Shown piece by piece: positions 8,203 through 16,194 of a stretch of DNA of 28,956 nucleotides. The notes below the pieces were generated by a model. It was given only the letters and a program-made list of their open reading frames with translations, was not told the DNA's origin and made no database searches. Source of the stretch: JADHUC01 sp964617665 (GTDB lineage: Bacteria > Planctomycetota > Planctomycetia > Pirellulales > Pirellulaceae); assembly GCA_964617665.1 (NCBI GenBank), contig CAZUAH010000129.1, forward strand, positions 1 through 28,956, given 5' to 3'. Both the position numbers and the translations under genes were made by a program. How positions within the stretch are numbered: the first letter of the stretch is position 1; each line of letters begins with the position of its first letter.

Positions 8203-9381
8203 TTGAAGTACAGACAGCTTCGAGATCAAATCCGACGCGAGATCGCAACTGGAGCATACGGCGCCGCCGGGGAGCGGTTCATGCCGCTTCGGAAACTGGC
8301 CAAGCGGTTTGGCGTGTCTCTGACGACGGCACAGAAGGTCGTCAGGTGTCTCAAGCAGGATGGTCTGTTGGTGGCTGATTCCGTGACCAGTCCAGCGAGA
8401 ATCAGCGACTCGGCCTTTCGGCCGACCCTCGATGGTTCCAACAAAGAAGGCTCACCCCGCCGGCTAGGGCTAGTGGTCACCGACATCACGAACCCGTTCT
8501 TCGGCCGGTTGTGTAGGTACATCCAACATGCTGCCGCGGACCAGGACTACCAAGTCTTGGTAGCGAATAGCGAATCGGATTTCGCCCGTGAACAGCGGGC
8601 CATCCGCGGGTTCTTGGACATCGGCGTCGAAGGGCTATTGATCTGTCCAGGATTGGACGACGCGTGCGCGCGGATGTACCGGGAGTTGCTGGAAGGCGGC
8701 GTGCCGCTTGGGTTCGTCAGTCGCCGCGTGGAAGACGTCAGCGCGGACTTTGTCGTAGCCCACAACTTCGTTGGCGGCGCAGCCGTGGCCGGCCATCTGC
8801 TGAGTCTCGGTTACGAATCGTTCGGCTATATCGGCTTTGGGCCGCGGCTGAAGCGCGACGCGCGTCTCCAGGGGTTTCGCTCGGCGCTTGAGGAAGTAGG
8901 TGTGGAACTTGCAGCGGATCGAATCACCGACGGCGACGGTCGCGACATCATCCATGGCTATCGCGCCTTCGAGCGGTTGTTCGAACACGGTAGCCGGCCG
9001 CGAGCCGTTTTTGCATTCAACGATCTGCTGGCCATCGGCGCGATGCAATACTGCCAAGAGCGGGACATTGCCGTGCCGGGTGACGTGGCCATCGCGGGGT
9101 TCGACAATCTGCCGCAGTGCCGCGTCACCAGCCCGCCACTGACCAGCGTGGCCTATCCCGTGCAATCGATTGCCCGGCTGGCCGTGCAGAATCTGGTCGA
9201 TCGGATCGAAGGGGCAGGGAAACACCCGCCTCACCGCGTCCTGTTGGAACCGCATCTTGTGGTGCGCCAGAGTACCGATCCCCAAGTCAAAGCCGTTCGC
9301 TCACCCGTGTCCTCTCAAGAAGAAACAACCGAAAACGTCGAGCAAGCAGTTTGCGCTAAGCCGGAGGAAAAACAACGATGA
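8203..9381 (+). CDS. Transcriptional regulator: GntR-type DNA-binding domain fused to LacI-type sugar sensor
   Basis: 392 residues, cytoplasmic. Residues 1-60 form a GntR-type winged helix (MKYRQLRDQIRREIATGAY, then PLRKLAKRFGVSLTTAQKVV as the recognition region). Residues 86-350 are a LacI/periplasmic-binding-protein sensor (LGLVVTDITNPFF, LICPG, VFAFNDLLAIGA, VAIAGFDNLP). The usual LacI helix-turn-helix and hinge are absent. The layout matches Bacillus AraR, a known GntR-LacI hybrid. A loose, polar C-terminal tail of about 40 residues follows. TTG 8203 is the start: GGAG lies 8 bases upstream and the winged helix is complete from there. Its stop overlaps the next start (ATGA). It probably represses the downstream operon and perhaps the divergent DUF4838 gene until a sugar ligand binds. 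Confidence 0.88.
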   Translation: MKYRQLRDQIRREIATGAYGAAGERFMPLRKLAKRFGVSLTTAQKVVRCLKQDGLLVADSVTSPARISDSAFRPTLDGSNKEGSPRRLGLVVTDITNPFFGRLCRYIQHAAADQDYQVLVANSESDFAREQRAIRGFLDIGVEGLLICPGLDDACARMYRELLEGGVPLGFVSRRVEDVSADFVVAHNFVGGAAVAGHLLSLGYESFGYIGFGPRLKRDARLQGFRSALEEVGVELAADRITDGDGRDIIHGYRAFERLFEHGSRPRAVFAFNDLLAIGAMQYCQERDIAVPGDVAIAGFDNLPQCRVTSPPLTSVAYPVQSIARLAVQNLVDRIEGAGKHPPHRVLLEPHLVVRQSTDPQVKAVRSPVSSQEETTENVEQAVCAKPEEKQR

Positions 9382-10409
9382 CTGTTCAAGAGACCGGCGT
9401 CAGCTATTACGGATTGAGCTATGTGGAGCACGCGCGGCGCGACTTCCAGGAGATGATCGACCACAATTGCACGGCTGTGCTGTTGGCCTTGTCGGAGTTC
9501 GACGTCGACTTCTGGCGTACGAGCATCAAGGAAATCGTGCAGGCCGGCAAAGAGATGGGGCTGACCGTCTACCTCGACACCTGGGGAATCGGCAAGTGGT
9601 TTGGCGGCGAGCCGCCCAGCTTATTCTTGACCAACAACTCGGGCAACCGGCAGGTCTCGGCACTGAGCGACGAGCCGCTGCCGGCGGCCTGTTTCAACAC
9701 TCCGGCCTTTCGTGAGTATTTCTTCGAGCTGTGCGAGCGACTGGCCACGGATGTGGATGCCGACGGGTTTTTCTGGGACGAGCCGCACTATGCGCTTCCG
9801 AAGAGCTATGCCTCGATCACCGGCGGTGCGGGCGACGATTGGAGTTGCCGGTGTCCGTATTGTCGGCGGATGTTCGAGGAGCACTACGGCTACGAGATGC
9901 CGCGGCAGTTGACCATGGAAGTGAAACGGTTCCGCCAGGACCGGGCGCTGGACATCCTCGAAACAGCGTCGCGCCGGATCAAGGCCATCCGACCCGATTC
10001 CAAGATCATCTGTTGTGTACATGCCACGCTAGGCACTTACTATGTCACCGAAAACCGCGGCTACGACAACTGGGACAAGGTGGCGGCCTCGGACACGTGC
10101 GACGTATTGAGTACGACCATCCTCTCGTACCAGTTGCCGCGCAGCTTCTTCCGTTCGATCACCCAACGCACTGTCGATATCGCCCGCAAACACGGTGTCG
10201 GCAATCAGCGTTGGATCATGGGCTACTACCAGGAGCCGGAAAACCTGCACGAGATCAAAGACATAGCGCAGATGTACGCCGACATGGGCGTGGAAAGCCT
10301 TTTCGCATGGACCTACCGCGGCGGACGCGGCACTGTGCTGGCTGCCCCCAGGGCACAAGAAGTGTGGGACACGATCGGCCAAGCCTACGGCCAAGTCTTG
10401 GGCCGCTGA
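9378..10409 (+). CDS. Putative cytoplasmic glycoside hydrolase-like TIM-barrel protein
   Basis: 343 residues with no signal peptide. The pattern of alternating strands and helices, a core motif DADGFFWDEPHY (residues ~126-137) and a later WIMGYYQEPEN block suggest a (beta/alpha)8 barrel related to clan GH-A or to the hypothetical glycosyl hydrolase (GHL) families. The Glu in WDEP is a plausible acid/base. A Cys motif, SCRCPYC followed by MFEEHYG, resembles the metal-binding Cys cluster seen in GH42 enzymes. GGAGGA at 9362-9367 precedes ATG 9378, which overlaps the regulator stop by 4 bases. Being intracellular and second in the operon, it may cleave an imported glycoside. I do not recognise an exact family; an enzyme with another role on sugars is possible. 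Confidence 0.65.
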   Translation: MTVQETGVSYYGLSYVEHARRDFQEMIDHNCTAVLLALSEFDVDFWRTSIKEIVQAGKEMGLTVYLDTWGIGKWFGGEPPSLFLTNNSGNRQVSALSDEPLPAACFNTPAFREYFFELCERLATDVDADGFFWDEPHYALPKSYASITGGAGDDWSCRCPYCRRMFEEHYGYEMPRQLTMEVKRFRQDRALDILETASRRIKAIRPDSKIICCVHATLGTYYVTENRGYDNWDKVAASDTCDVLSTTILSYQLPRSFFRSITQRTVDIARKHGVGNQRWIMGYYQEPENLHEIKDIAQMYADMGVESLFAWTYRGGRGTVLAAPRAQEVWDTIGQAYGQVLGR

Positions 10410-10437
10410 CCGGAGACCTAGCAAGGAGATAAACTAA

Positions 10438-11199
10438 ATGGACAATCAGAAACCCGATTTCGGCTATCTCGACAAGACGATCGAGCTGATGCGCAAGATC
10501 GAGCGCGAGCAGCAGGAGAATATCGAAAAGGCGGCCGGACTGATGACCGACGCCATCGAGCAGGACCGGCTGATCCACGTATACGGTGGCGGGGGGCACA
10601 CAACGCTGGTGATGGGCGAGATGTTCTTCCGCGCCGGGGGCTTGGCCAACATCAACCCGATCATGGAGACCGGGCTGTCGGTGTTCAATCACGCGCTGAA
10701 GTACCTGGAATTGGAGCGGTGTGTCAACTACGGCCGTAGCATCGTGAAATACTTCCGGCTGCAGCCGGACGACGTGCTGATCATCTTCCACAACATCGGC
10801 ATCAACCCGGCCACCATCGACGCCGCCATGGAAGCCAAGGAGGCGGGCGTCAAACTGATCGCAGTCAGCTCGTCGCGATGGCAGGAAGAGATGCCGCCGG
10901 ACCACTTCATCCGGCATCCCAACGGCAAGAACCTGTTCGATTTGGCCGACGTGTGCATCGACGACTACAACGAAGTGGGCGACTGCGCCGTCGAGGTACC
11001 GGGCTTTGAAACACCCATCGCACCGAATTCGAACCTCATCGATTTCTACATCGCACACCGTCTTGAAATCGAGACTGTCCGCCATTGCGTCGATCGTGGC
11101 ATCGAACCGCCGGTGTGGCGCAGTGCCAACGCTCCCGGCGGCGACGAGTTCAACGCGGCCTTCGTAGACAAGTACCTGCCGCGCGTGAAGATGCTTTGA
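10438..11199 (+). CDS. SIS-domain phosphosugar protein (COG4821/UPF0309 type)
   Basis: 253 residues, cytoplasmic. A single SIS domain spans about residues 25-230. The first phosphosugar-binding loop is YGGGGHTTL (49-57) followed by EMFFRAGGLANINP. The second segment is FHNIGINPATIDAAMEAKEAG, then LIAVSSS. The C-terminal EPPVWRSANAPGGDEFN is typical of COG4821/UPF0309 proteins. SIS domains isomerise or bind phosphosugars. From memory, a Streptomyces member of this group (NagS) has been reported to dehydrate GlcNAc-6-phosphate, which would suit an operon with a GH20 hexosaminidase, but that role is inferred. AAGGAG at 10423-10428 supports ATG 10438. One difference from many relatives is GINPATI where others show a Ser- or Arg-containing loop (NSGRN). 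Family sure, substrate not. Confidence 0.85.
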   Translation: MDNQKPDFGYLDKTIELMRKIEREQQENIEKAAGLMTDAIEQDRLIHVYGGGGHTTLVMGEMFFRAGGLANINPIMETGLSVFNHALKYLELERCVNYGRSIVKYFRLQPDDVLIIFHNIGINPATIDAAMEAKEAGVKLIAVSSSRWQEEMPPDHFIRHPNGKNLFDLADVCIDDYNEVGDCAVEVPGFETPIAPNSNLIDFYIAHRLEIETVRHCVDRGIEPPVWRSANAPGGDEFNAAFVDKYLPRVKML

Positions 11200-11227
11200 G
11201 GCTACGCCAGGGGACTCGTGGGAAATC

Positions 11228-12025
11228 ATGACCCAAACAACGATACACGTTGACATGAACGATGCTTTGGCCGGTTTGCTGGACAAGTACGCGGTCGACC
11301 TGCCCGGACCCTGGCAAATCACAGACGGCAGTGAGTTGCCCGGCGATGCCAACGACGTGCTGACGCTGGCGCCCGGCGAGCTGCTAACCGAGTCGGAACT
11401 GCCCGAACTGACGGTCCCGCTGCTCGCGTGGCGGCATCAGCGTCGCTTTGTGGAATTGAAACATCTGATCGATGACGAAACGGTCGCGCCGCTTCTGATG
11501 TGCCGTTTTGCCTGTCTGGCCGACGGTCAGCACTTGCCCTTACAGGCGATCCTGTACCGCGAATTTGATCTGGTCGAGTGGCTCTCTGGAACGCCGATTG
11601 TCGGGATCTACGCGAGTATGGCAGACGGACGAGCTGCAAACGTGATCGTGCGGCTGGCCGGCGGTATTGTTGGCAGCGTGGAGGCCGGGGCGACGCTTCC
11701 GGACGGCGCGATCATGCAGGATCGTCACGAGATGATCGCCCGGCGAGGCGTGGCTTCCGATCGAGTGGTCGACACGCAGGTAGGGCAGAGTTCGGTCTAC
11801 ACGTGGACGGCCGACGGGCACCAACAACACACCGACGTGGACGCCGAGTTGTTCGGACTAGAGTTGGAGCAAGCCGCCCTGGTGCGTTCGGGCTTCGAGG
11901 TATTGAGCCGACCGGACCGTATTCTGACACTGCAGAAGCGGCATCGGCGTCTGCGGCAATTGGTCGAGTTGGCCTACCAGTCGGACCGCCGCCGAGAACG
12001 GCTGACGGTGGAAGGAGACGCCTAG
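11228..12025 (+). CDS. Gfo/Idh/MocA-like protein with truncated, degenerate NAD domain
   Basis: 265 residues, no signal peptide; no family recognised at first sight. Residues ~64-260 read like the C-terminal half of a Gfo/Idh/MocA oxidoreductase: VPLLAWRHQRRFVELKHLID, then REFDLVEWLSGTPI, GRAANVIVRLAGGIVGSVE, and a terminal helix VELAYQSDRRRERLTVEG. Before that, only ~60 residues remain where ~120 are expected. They hold a remnant DVLTLAPGELL but no glycine-rich dinucleotide loop and no EKP lysine. The catalytic HxxD position reads R111-E-F-D114, so the His is Arg. It is therefore probably not an active dehydrogenase on its own. Its stop overlaps the GTG start of the full-length Gfo/Idh/MocA gene by one base, suggesting stoichiometric co-production. 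A regulatory or structural partner is plausible. Confidence 0.6.
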   Translation: MTQTTIHVDMNDALAGLLDKYAVDLPGPWQITDGSELPGDANDVLTLAPGELLTESELPELTVPLLAWRHQRRFVELKHLIDDETVAPLLMCRFACLADGQHLPLQAILYREFDLVEWLSGTPIVGIYASMADGRAANVIVRLAGGIVGSVEAGATLPDGAIMQDRHEMIARRGVASDRVVDTQVGQSSVYTWTADGHQQHTDVDAELFGLELEQAALVRSGFEVLSRPDRILTLQKRHRRLRQLVELAYQSDRRRERLTVEGDA

Positions 12026-13101
12026 TGAAACCGCTCAAGATAGCCATGTTGTCGCTGACGCATGGTCATACGCGCAAGTACTTCCAAACGCTCCAGGAAT
12101 CGCCGAAGCTGGATTGGGTGGCCGCGTGTGCGGAGAACGAGGTTGTCGCCGAGCGGTTCCGGCGAGCTGTCCAGGGTGTGCCTTGCTATGACGACGAAGA
12201 GCAGATGTTCGATCAGCACCCCGAGATCGAAGCGGCTGTGTTGGCGTCGGCCAACAGCGAGCATCTTCGGCAGGTGGAAGCGTGTACCCGCCGCGGCATC
12301 CACATCCTTTCGATGAAGATCCCCACGTTCGATTTGGCCGAGTACGACCGCATGATCGAAGTGGTCGAAGAGGCTGGCGTGGTCAGTCAAATCGAACTGG
12401 AACTCCACTACAACCCGGTCGTCCAGCGCATCAAGAAGCTCGTGGCGGACGACGCCGTGGGGCGCATCCTGTCGATGCAGGCGACGAATATTACGCTCTC
12501 GCCCGTTTGGGCCTTCCCGTGGCAGGGCTCGCCCGAACAGAGCTACGGCAGCCGGATTCCGTTGTCCGATAGCGACACGCGTTTCCGCGGCGGCGCCTTA
12601 TGCGACCATCCCCATGTCTTCGACCTGATCCGATGGCTGACCGGCAGCGACTTCGAGTCAATCTATGCGGACGTGGCCCCGAATATGCGAACCGACCTGG
12701 AGGTGGAAGATCTCCTTTTGGTCAATGGTAGGATGACCGATGGATGCAGCTTTCTGCTCGATCCGTCCTGGTCGCGTTTAGAGGAGCGTTTGCCGGAGCC
12801 CGGACCTGGGTGGGAAGTGTTTCCGAAGCGGATGGAAGTGAATCTAACGATCGGCGGCGAGCGCGGGACGCTGATGGCCGACTGCTTCGGTCCGAACGTT
12901 TACCACAATGGAGCCCCCAACGATCGGTACACCGTCCAATACACGTATTTCGACGAATGGATCGGCATGGTCGACGAGTTTGTTGATTGCGTGCGCAATG
13001 GCGGCACCCCGCAGATCAACCTCGGCTGGCACCGGCGAACGATCAAAGCCATGAACGCCTGCTACGAGAGCATCGCCGCAGGCCAACCGATCGCGTTCTA
13101 G
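12025..13101 (+). CDS. Gfo/Idh/MocA family oxidoreductase, cytoplasmic
   Basis: 358 residues. Residues 1-120 form the Rossmann domain and 121-358 the substrate domain. GTG 12025 is the start: the TAG stop of the previous gene shares its G, AAGGAG lies at 12012-12016, and the protein begins exactly at the first beta strand (KPLKIAMLSLTHGH). Odd points: the usual GxGxxG loop is LTHGHT with only one glycine, and the EKP lysine motif is MKIP (Lys98). The catalytic HxxD is intact as H197-V-F-D200 in GALCDHPHVFD. NAD(P)-dependent oxidation or reduction of a sugar is the family role. The loop suggests altered cofactor binding, as in some relatives. It is the partner of the degenerate homologue just upstream. 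Confidence 0.85.
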   Translation: MKPLKIAMLSLTHGHTRKYFQTLQESPKLDWVAACAENEVVAERFRRAVQGVPCYDDEEQMFDQHPEIEAAVLASANSEHLRQVEACTRRGIHILSMKIPTFDLAEYDRMIEVVEEAGVVSQIELELHYNPVVQRIKKLVADDAVGRILSMQATNITLSPVWAFPWQGSPEQSYGSRIPLSDSDTRFRGGALCDHPHVFDLIRWLTGSDFESIYADVAPNMRTDLEVEDLLLVNGRMTDGCSFLLDPSWSRLEERLPEPGPGWEVFPKRMEVNLTIGGERGTLMADCFGPNVYHNGAPNDRYTVQYTYFDEWIGMVDEFVDCVRNGGTPQINLGWHRRTIKAMNACYESIAAGQPIAF

Positions 13102-13143
13102 AACAACGAGACACTCGCCTCTTCTTTGAGGAGCGTGACCGAG

Positions 13144-14730
13144 ATGACTACCAGGATTGTGGCATCGCTGATGCTTGTCGCCGGAATGCCAGCTTTGGCT
13201 GGCGGCGCCGAAAACACTTCCCCGGCTATCATTCCGCGGCCCGTGGAGATGGAGTTTCGCGAGGGTACGTTCACGTTGGGGCCGAAGACCGCGATTGTCG
13301 CCGACGCCAACACGCATCGGGTGGGCGCGTATCTGTCCGATCTACTCCGTGTGCCCACCGGGTTCGAATTCAAGGTCCGCCCGTCGCCATCGGGCGATGG
13401 TGCCAACTGCCTGGTTCTGCGGACCGTTTCTGACAAGGGCCACCTCGGTGCAGAAGGGTATTCATTGAAGATCCGGAAGGATCGAGTGCTTGCCGAGGCC
13501 CCAACGGAAACCGGCATATTCTACGCCGTTCAGACACTCCGACAACTATTGCCGGCGGCTGTCGAAAGCGAATGCCTCACGACCGGCGTCGATTGGGCTG
13601 TGCCGTGTGTCGAGATCGAAGACGCGCCACGATATCGTTGGCGCGGGCTAATGCTGGATCCGGGTCACAACTTTCTGACTAAGGAGTTCACCAAGCGATA
13701 CATCGACGTGATGGCTCTGTACAAGATGAACCGGCTGCACTGGCACCTGACCGACATGGGCTGGGCGATCGAGATCAAGAAGTATCCGGAACTGACCAAC
13801 ATCGAGAAATGGCCCGCCGTGGCGCCCCGTTGGCGGCGTGCTTACGGCAAGTGCACACACGGCTTCTACAGCCAGGACGATGTGCGAGAGATCGTCGCCT
13901 ATGCCACGGAACGCCACATCACGATCGTTCCCGAGATCGAGCTGCCGGCCCATGCGAGTGCGGCCCTGGCATGTTATCCCGAGTTGCGTTGCCCGAACGC
14001 GACGAACCGAAAGGACCCGGTCGACAGCTATTACGATTTTCCGAACAACTACTGCGCAGGCAATGAAAAGACATTCGAGTTTCTTCAAGACGTGTTGTCG
14101 GAAGTTATGGAACTGTTCCCGTCGCCGCTAATCCACATCGGGGGCGACGAACGCATCAAGGGGCCTTGGAAGAAGTGCCCGTTGTGCCAGGACCGCATGA
14201 AATCCGAAGGCTTCAAGAACGAGGACGAGCTGCAAAGCTACTTCGTCAAGCGGATCGAGCGATTCGTGGTCGGCAAAGGCCGCCGTATCATCGGCTGGAC
14301 CGAAATCGCCGAAGGCGGACTGGCACCCGAGGCGACGGTGCAATCGTGGCTGGAACCACACCACGCAGTGACCGCCGCAGATCAAGGGCACGATGTCGTC
14401 ATGTCGACGAACAGAAGCTGCTATCTCAACTACCGCGGGCTTGCTATCGAAAAGTGTTACGCCTTCGAGCCGACCCCGCCCGAGTTGTCCCCGGAGAAGG
14501 CCAAGCACGTTTTGGGACTGGAACCTTGCCTCTGGGGCTTTCCGCAGCACCGACACGACGAGCTGGTCTTTCCGCGGCTTTGTGCATTTGCCGAAGTCGG
14601 CTGGTCACCGAAAGACGCACGGGAATGGGCCGGTTTCAGAGCTCGACTTGCGACACATGGGAGACGACTGGACGAACTTGGAATCAACTATCACCGCGAC
14701 CCAGTGATTTGGGCTAAACCCTCGAAATGA
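13144..14730 (+). CDS. Secreted GH20 beta-N-acetylhexosaminidase
   Basis: 528 residues. Residues 1-23 are a signal peptide. A GH20b-like domain covers ~30-155 (IIPRPVEMEFREGTFTLG, EGYSLKI, GIFYAVQTLRQLL). The GH20 catalytic barrel covers ~165-500. Signature blocks are the MNRLHWHLTD strand (195-204), PEIELPAHASAAL (263-275) and HIGGDE with the catalytic pair Asp335-Glu336, used in substrate-assisted cleavage. It would release terminal GlcNAc or GalNAc outside the cytoplasm. ATG 13144 was chosen because GAGGAG lies at 13128-13133; an upstream TTG (13126) is part of that ribosome site. It is preceded by the cytoplasmic Gfo/Idh/MocA gene 42 bp upstream and followed by the DUF6807 gene, and is the strongest clue that the operon handles N-acetylhexosamines. 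Confidence 0.93.
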   Translation: MTTRIVASLMLVAGMPALAGGAENTSPAIIPRPVEMEFREGTFTLGPKTAIVADANTHRVGAYLSDLLRVPTGFEFKVRPSPSGDGANCLVLRTVSDKGHLGAEGYSLKIRKDRVLAEAPTETGIFYAVQTLRQLLPAAVESECLTTGVDWAVPCVEIEDAPRYRWRGLMLDPGHNFLTKEFTKRYIDVMALYKMNRLHWHLTDMGWAIEIKKYPELTNIEKWPAVAPRWRRAYGKCTHGFYSQDDVREIVAYATERHITIVPEIELPAHASAALACYPELRCPNATNRKDPVDSYYDFPNNYCAGNEKTFEFLQDVLSEVMELFPSPLIHIGGDERIKGPWKKCPLCQDRMKSEGFKNEDELQSYFVKRIERFVVGKGRRIIGWTEIAEGGLAPEATVQSWLEPHHAVTAADQGHDVVMSTNRSCYLNYRGLAIEKCYAFEPTPPELSPEKAKHVLGLEPCLWGFPQHRHDELVFPRLCAFAEVGWSPKDAREWAGFRARLATHGRRLDELGINYHRDPVIWAKPSK

Positions 14731-14747
14731 ACTGAGGAGGTACAGAG

Positions 14748-16046
14748 ATGAAACGATCCATAATGATGCTTCTAGCCGCCTTTTTGCTGGCGGCTACCTG
14801 CGCGTCGGCTAGCGGTCCGATCCTCGTCGTGACTGACGCGGGCGGAACGGGGGCGCGTGTCGGCGCGCCGACCTCGGTCGACATCGATCTGGCACAGGTC
14901 TTCGATGAAACGTTGAAACCGGAGTGCTTACAGTTGGCGGGATGCGGGAAAGGTAGCCCCGCCGTGCCGGTGCAGTTCGTCCCGGACGCAAAGGGGTCGA
15001 AGAAGGGAAAGCTGTGGTGGCTGATGCCACCAGGCTCCGCCCGCGAACGGCGTTTCGAACTGGTCGTAGGTGACAGGCCGGCCGCTCCGGCGTTGGCATT
15101 GTCTCTGGATCAACAGCGGAAAGCCGTGGACGTGAACGAGGGGGACCTGCCAGTGCTGCGCTACAACCAGGGCACCGTCCCGCCGCCGCCGGAGATTGTC
15201 CAGCACTTCGAAAAAGACCGTGACCCACCGCTCTATTACGCTCGTGGCGACTACATCCACCCTGTCTTCGGACCCGACGGCGAGGAACTAACGGACGATT
15301 ACTCGATGAACCATCCGCACCACCGGGGCATCTGTTGGGCTTGGCCGGTTGTGCGTTTCAAAGGCGAAGCCCGCGACATCTGGGCGGTCCGTGTGCTGGC
15401 GACGCAGCCAGGAGGTGTGTGGGCGCGACCGGTCAGTATGGATCGCATCGAAGCAGGTCCCGTGCTGGCGGCGATCGATGCCGAGAACGTGTGGAAGTGG
15501 GACGACCGCGAGCCAATCGTTCGCGAGGACGTGGCCATCCGCGTCTTTCGGCAACAGAATCGCTGCCGGTTTTTCGACGTTCACATACGGCTGACGGCCC
15601 TGGCGGACGACGTGAGCATTGGCGGCCGCCCCAAGGCGACTTATGGTGGCTTCAATCTGCGCACGTTTCCGGAGTTCGACCAGCGGAACATCGATATGCA
15701 CATCGAACCGCCGGAAGCTACACCGCGCCGGGCGTGGTACCACTTGACGGGCAATTTCCCCGGTGGCAAAGGATTGGCTGGCGTTGCGATGTTAGAGCAC
15801 GTGACGAATCCAGACTATCCGAGTTTCCCCAACCCACAAACCGCCGACAAAGTGCCCGGAGCATACCCGAAATGGCGCAGCGTCCAGCCAGCTTGGCCCG
15901 GAGATCGTGAAGTAGCACTCGGGCGCGATAAACCGCTCGTGCTGAAGTATCGGCTCTGGATCCACCCCGGACCGAGCGACGAAGCCACGTTGAAGTCCGT
16001 CTGGGCATCCTATGCCAGTCCACCCCACGTGCGTTTGGAGCAATAG
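14748..16046 (+). CDS. DUF6807 (PmoA-like) secreted protein
   Basis: 432 residues. Residues 1-22 form a signal peptide (MLLAAFLLAATCASA). The C-terminal two thirds show the family signature YIHPVFGPDGEELTDDYS followed by MNHPHHRGICWAW, then repeated beta strands and LEHVTNPDYPSF. Such proteins are often named PmoA in databases by an old annotation, but nothing here suggests methane oxidation; no activity is established that I know of. The conserved His cluster NHPHHRG could bind a metal or a sugar. A near-perfect ribosome-binding site (GAGGAGGT, 14734-14741) precedes the ATG, 17 bases after the GH20 stop, so the two are co-expressed. These proteins recur beside glycosidases and Gfo/Idh/MocA genes, which supports a role in sugar metabolism. 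Confidence 0.82.
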   Translation: MKRSIMMLLAAFLLAATCASASGPILVVTDAGGTGARVGAPTSVDIDLAQVFDETLKPECLQLAGCGKGSPAVPVQFVPDAKGSKKGKLWWLMPPGSARERRFELVVGDRPAAPALALSLDQQRKAVDVNEGDLPVLRYNQGTVPPPPEIVQHFEKDRDPPLYYARGDYIHPVFGPDGEELTDDYSMNHPHHRGICWAWPVVRFKGEARDIWAVRVLATQPGGVWARPVSMDRIEAGPVLAAIDAENVWKWDDREPIVREDVAIRVFRQQNRCRFFDVHIRLTALADDVSIGGRPKATYGGFNLRTFPEFDQRNIDMHIEPPEATPRRAWYHLTGNFPGGKGLAGVAMLEHVTNPDYPSFPNPQTADKVPGAYPKWRSVQPAWPGDREVALGRDKPLVLKYRLWIHPGPSDEATLKSVWASYASPPHVRLEQ

Positions 16047-16063
16047 CAAAACTCCAGCACTCA

Positions 16064-16139
16064 GTAGGTCAGGCTGTGCCTGACGAATTGCGGGTTGACG
16101 CCATTCGGGCCCGTTTCCGTCAGGCACAGCCTGAGCTAC
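16064..16139. repeat. BIME-like element: two inverted GTAG-headed hairpins
   Basis: Two 22-base arms, 16064-16085 and the reverse complement of 16118-16139, differ at one base. Each arm starts with GTAG and then folds by itself into a stem of 6-7 bp with a TGT loop (TCAGGC-TGT-GCCTGA). The two arms are separated by 32 bases. A GTAG head next to a small palindrome, in inverted pairs, is the layout of REP/BIME sequences mobilised by RAYT transposases. It lies in the gap between the DUF6807 and Tat Gfo/Idh/MocA genes. It has no T tract, so a classical terminator is less likely, though it could protect or end transcripts. Confidence 0.75.
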
Positions 16140-16194
16140 GAAGCCGAAAGAGACCAGCCATCCGTCATCCACCTTCCAAAAAGGGAGCCCTTCC

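Noticed and set aside
14748..16046. Methane monooxygenase subunit PmoA
   Set aside because: The name attaches to this family by database history. The protein has a signal peptide and soluble beta structure, not the membrane helices of PmoA.
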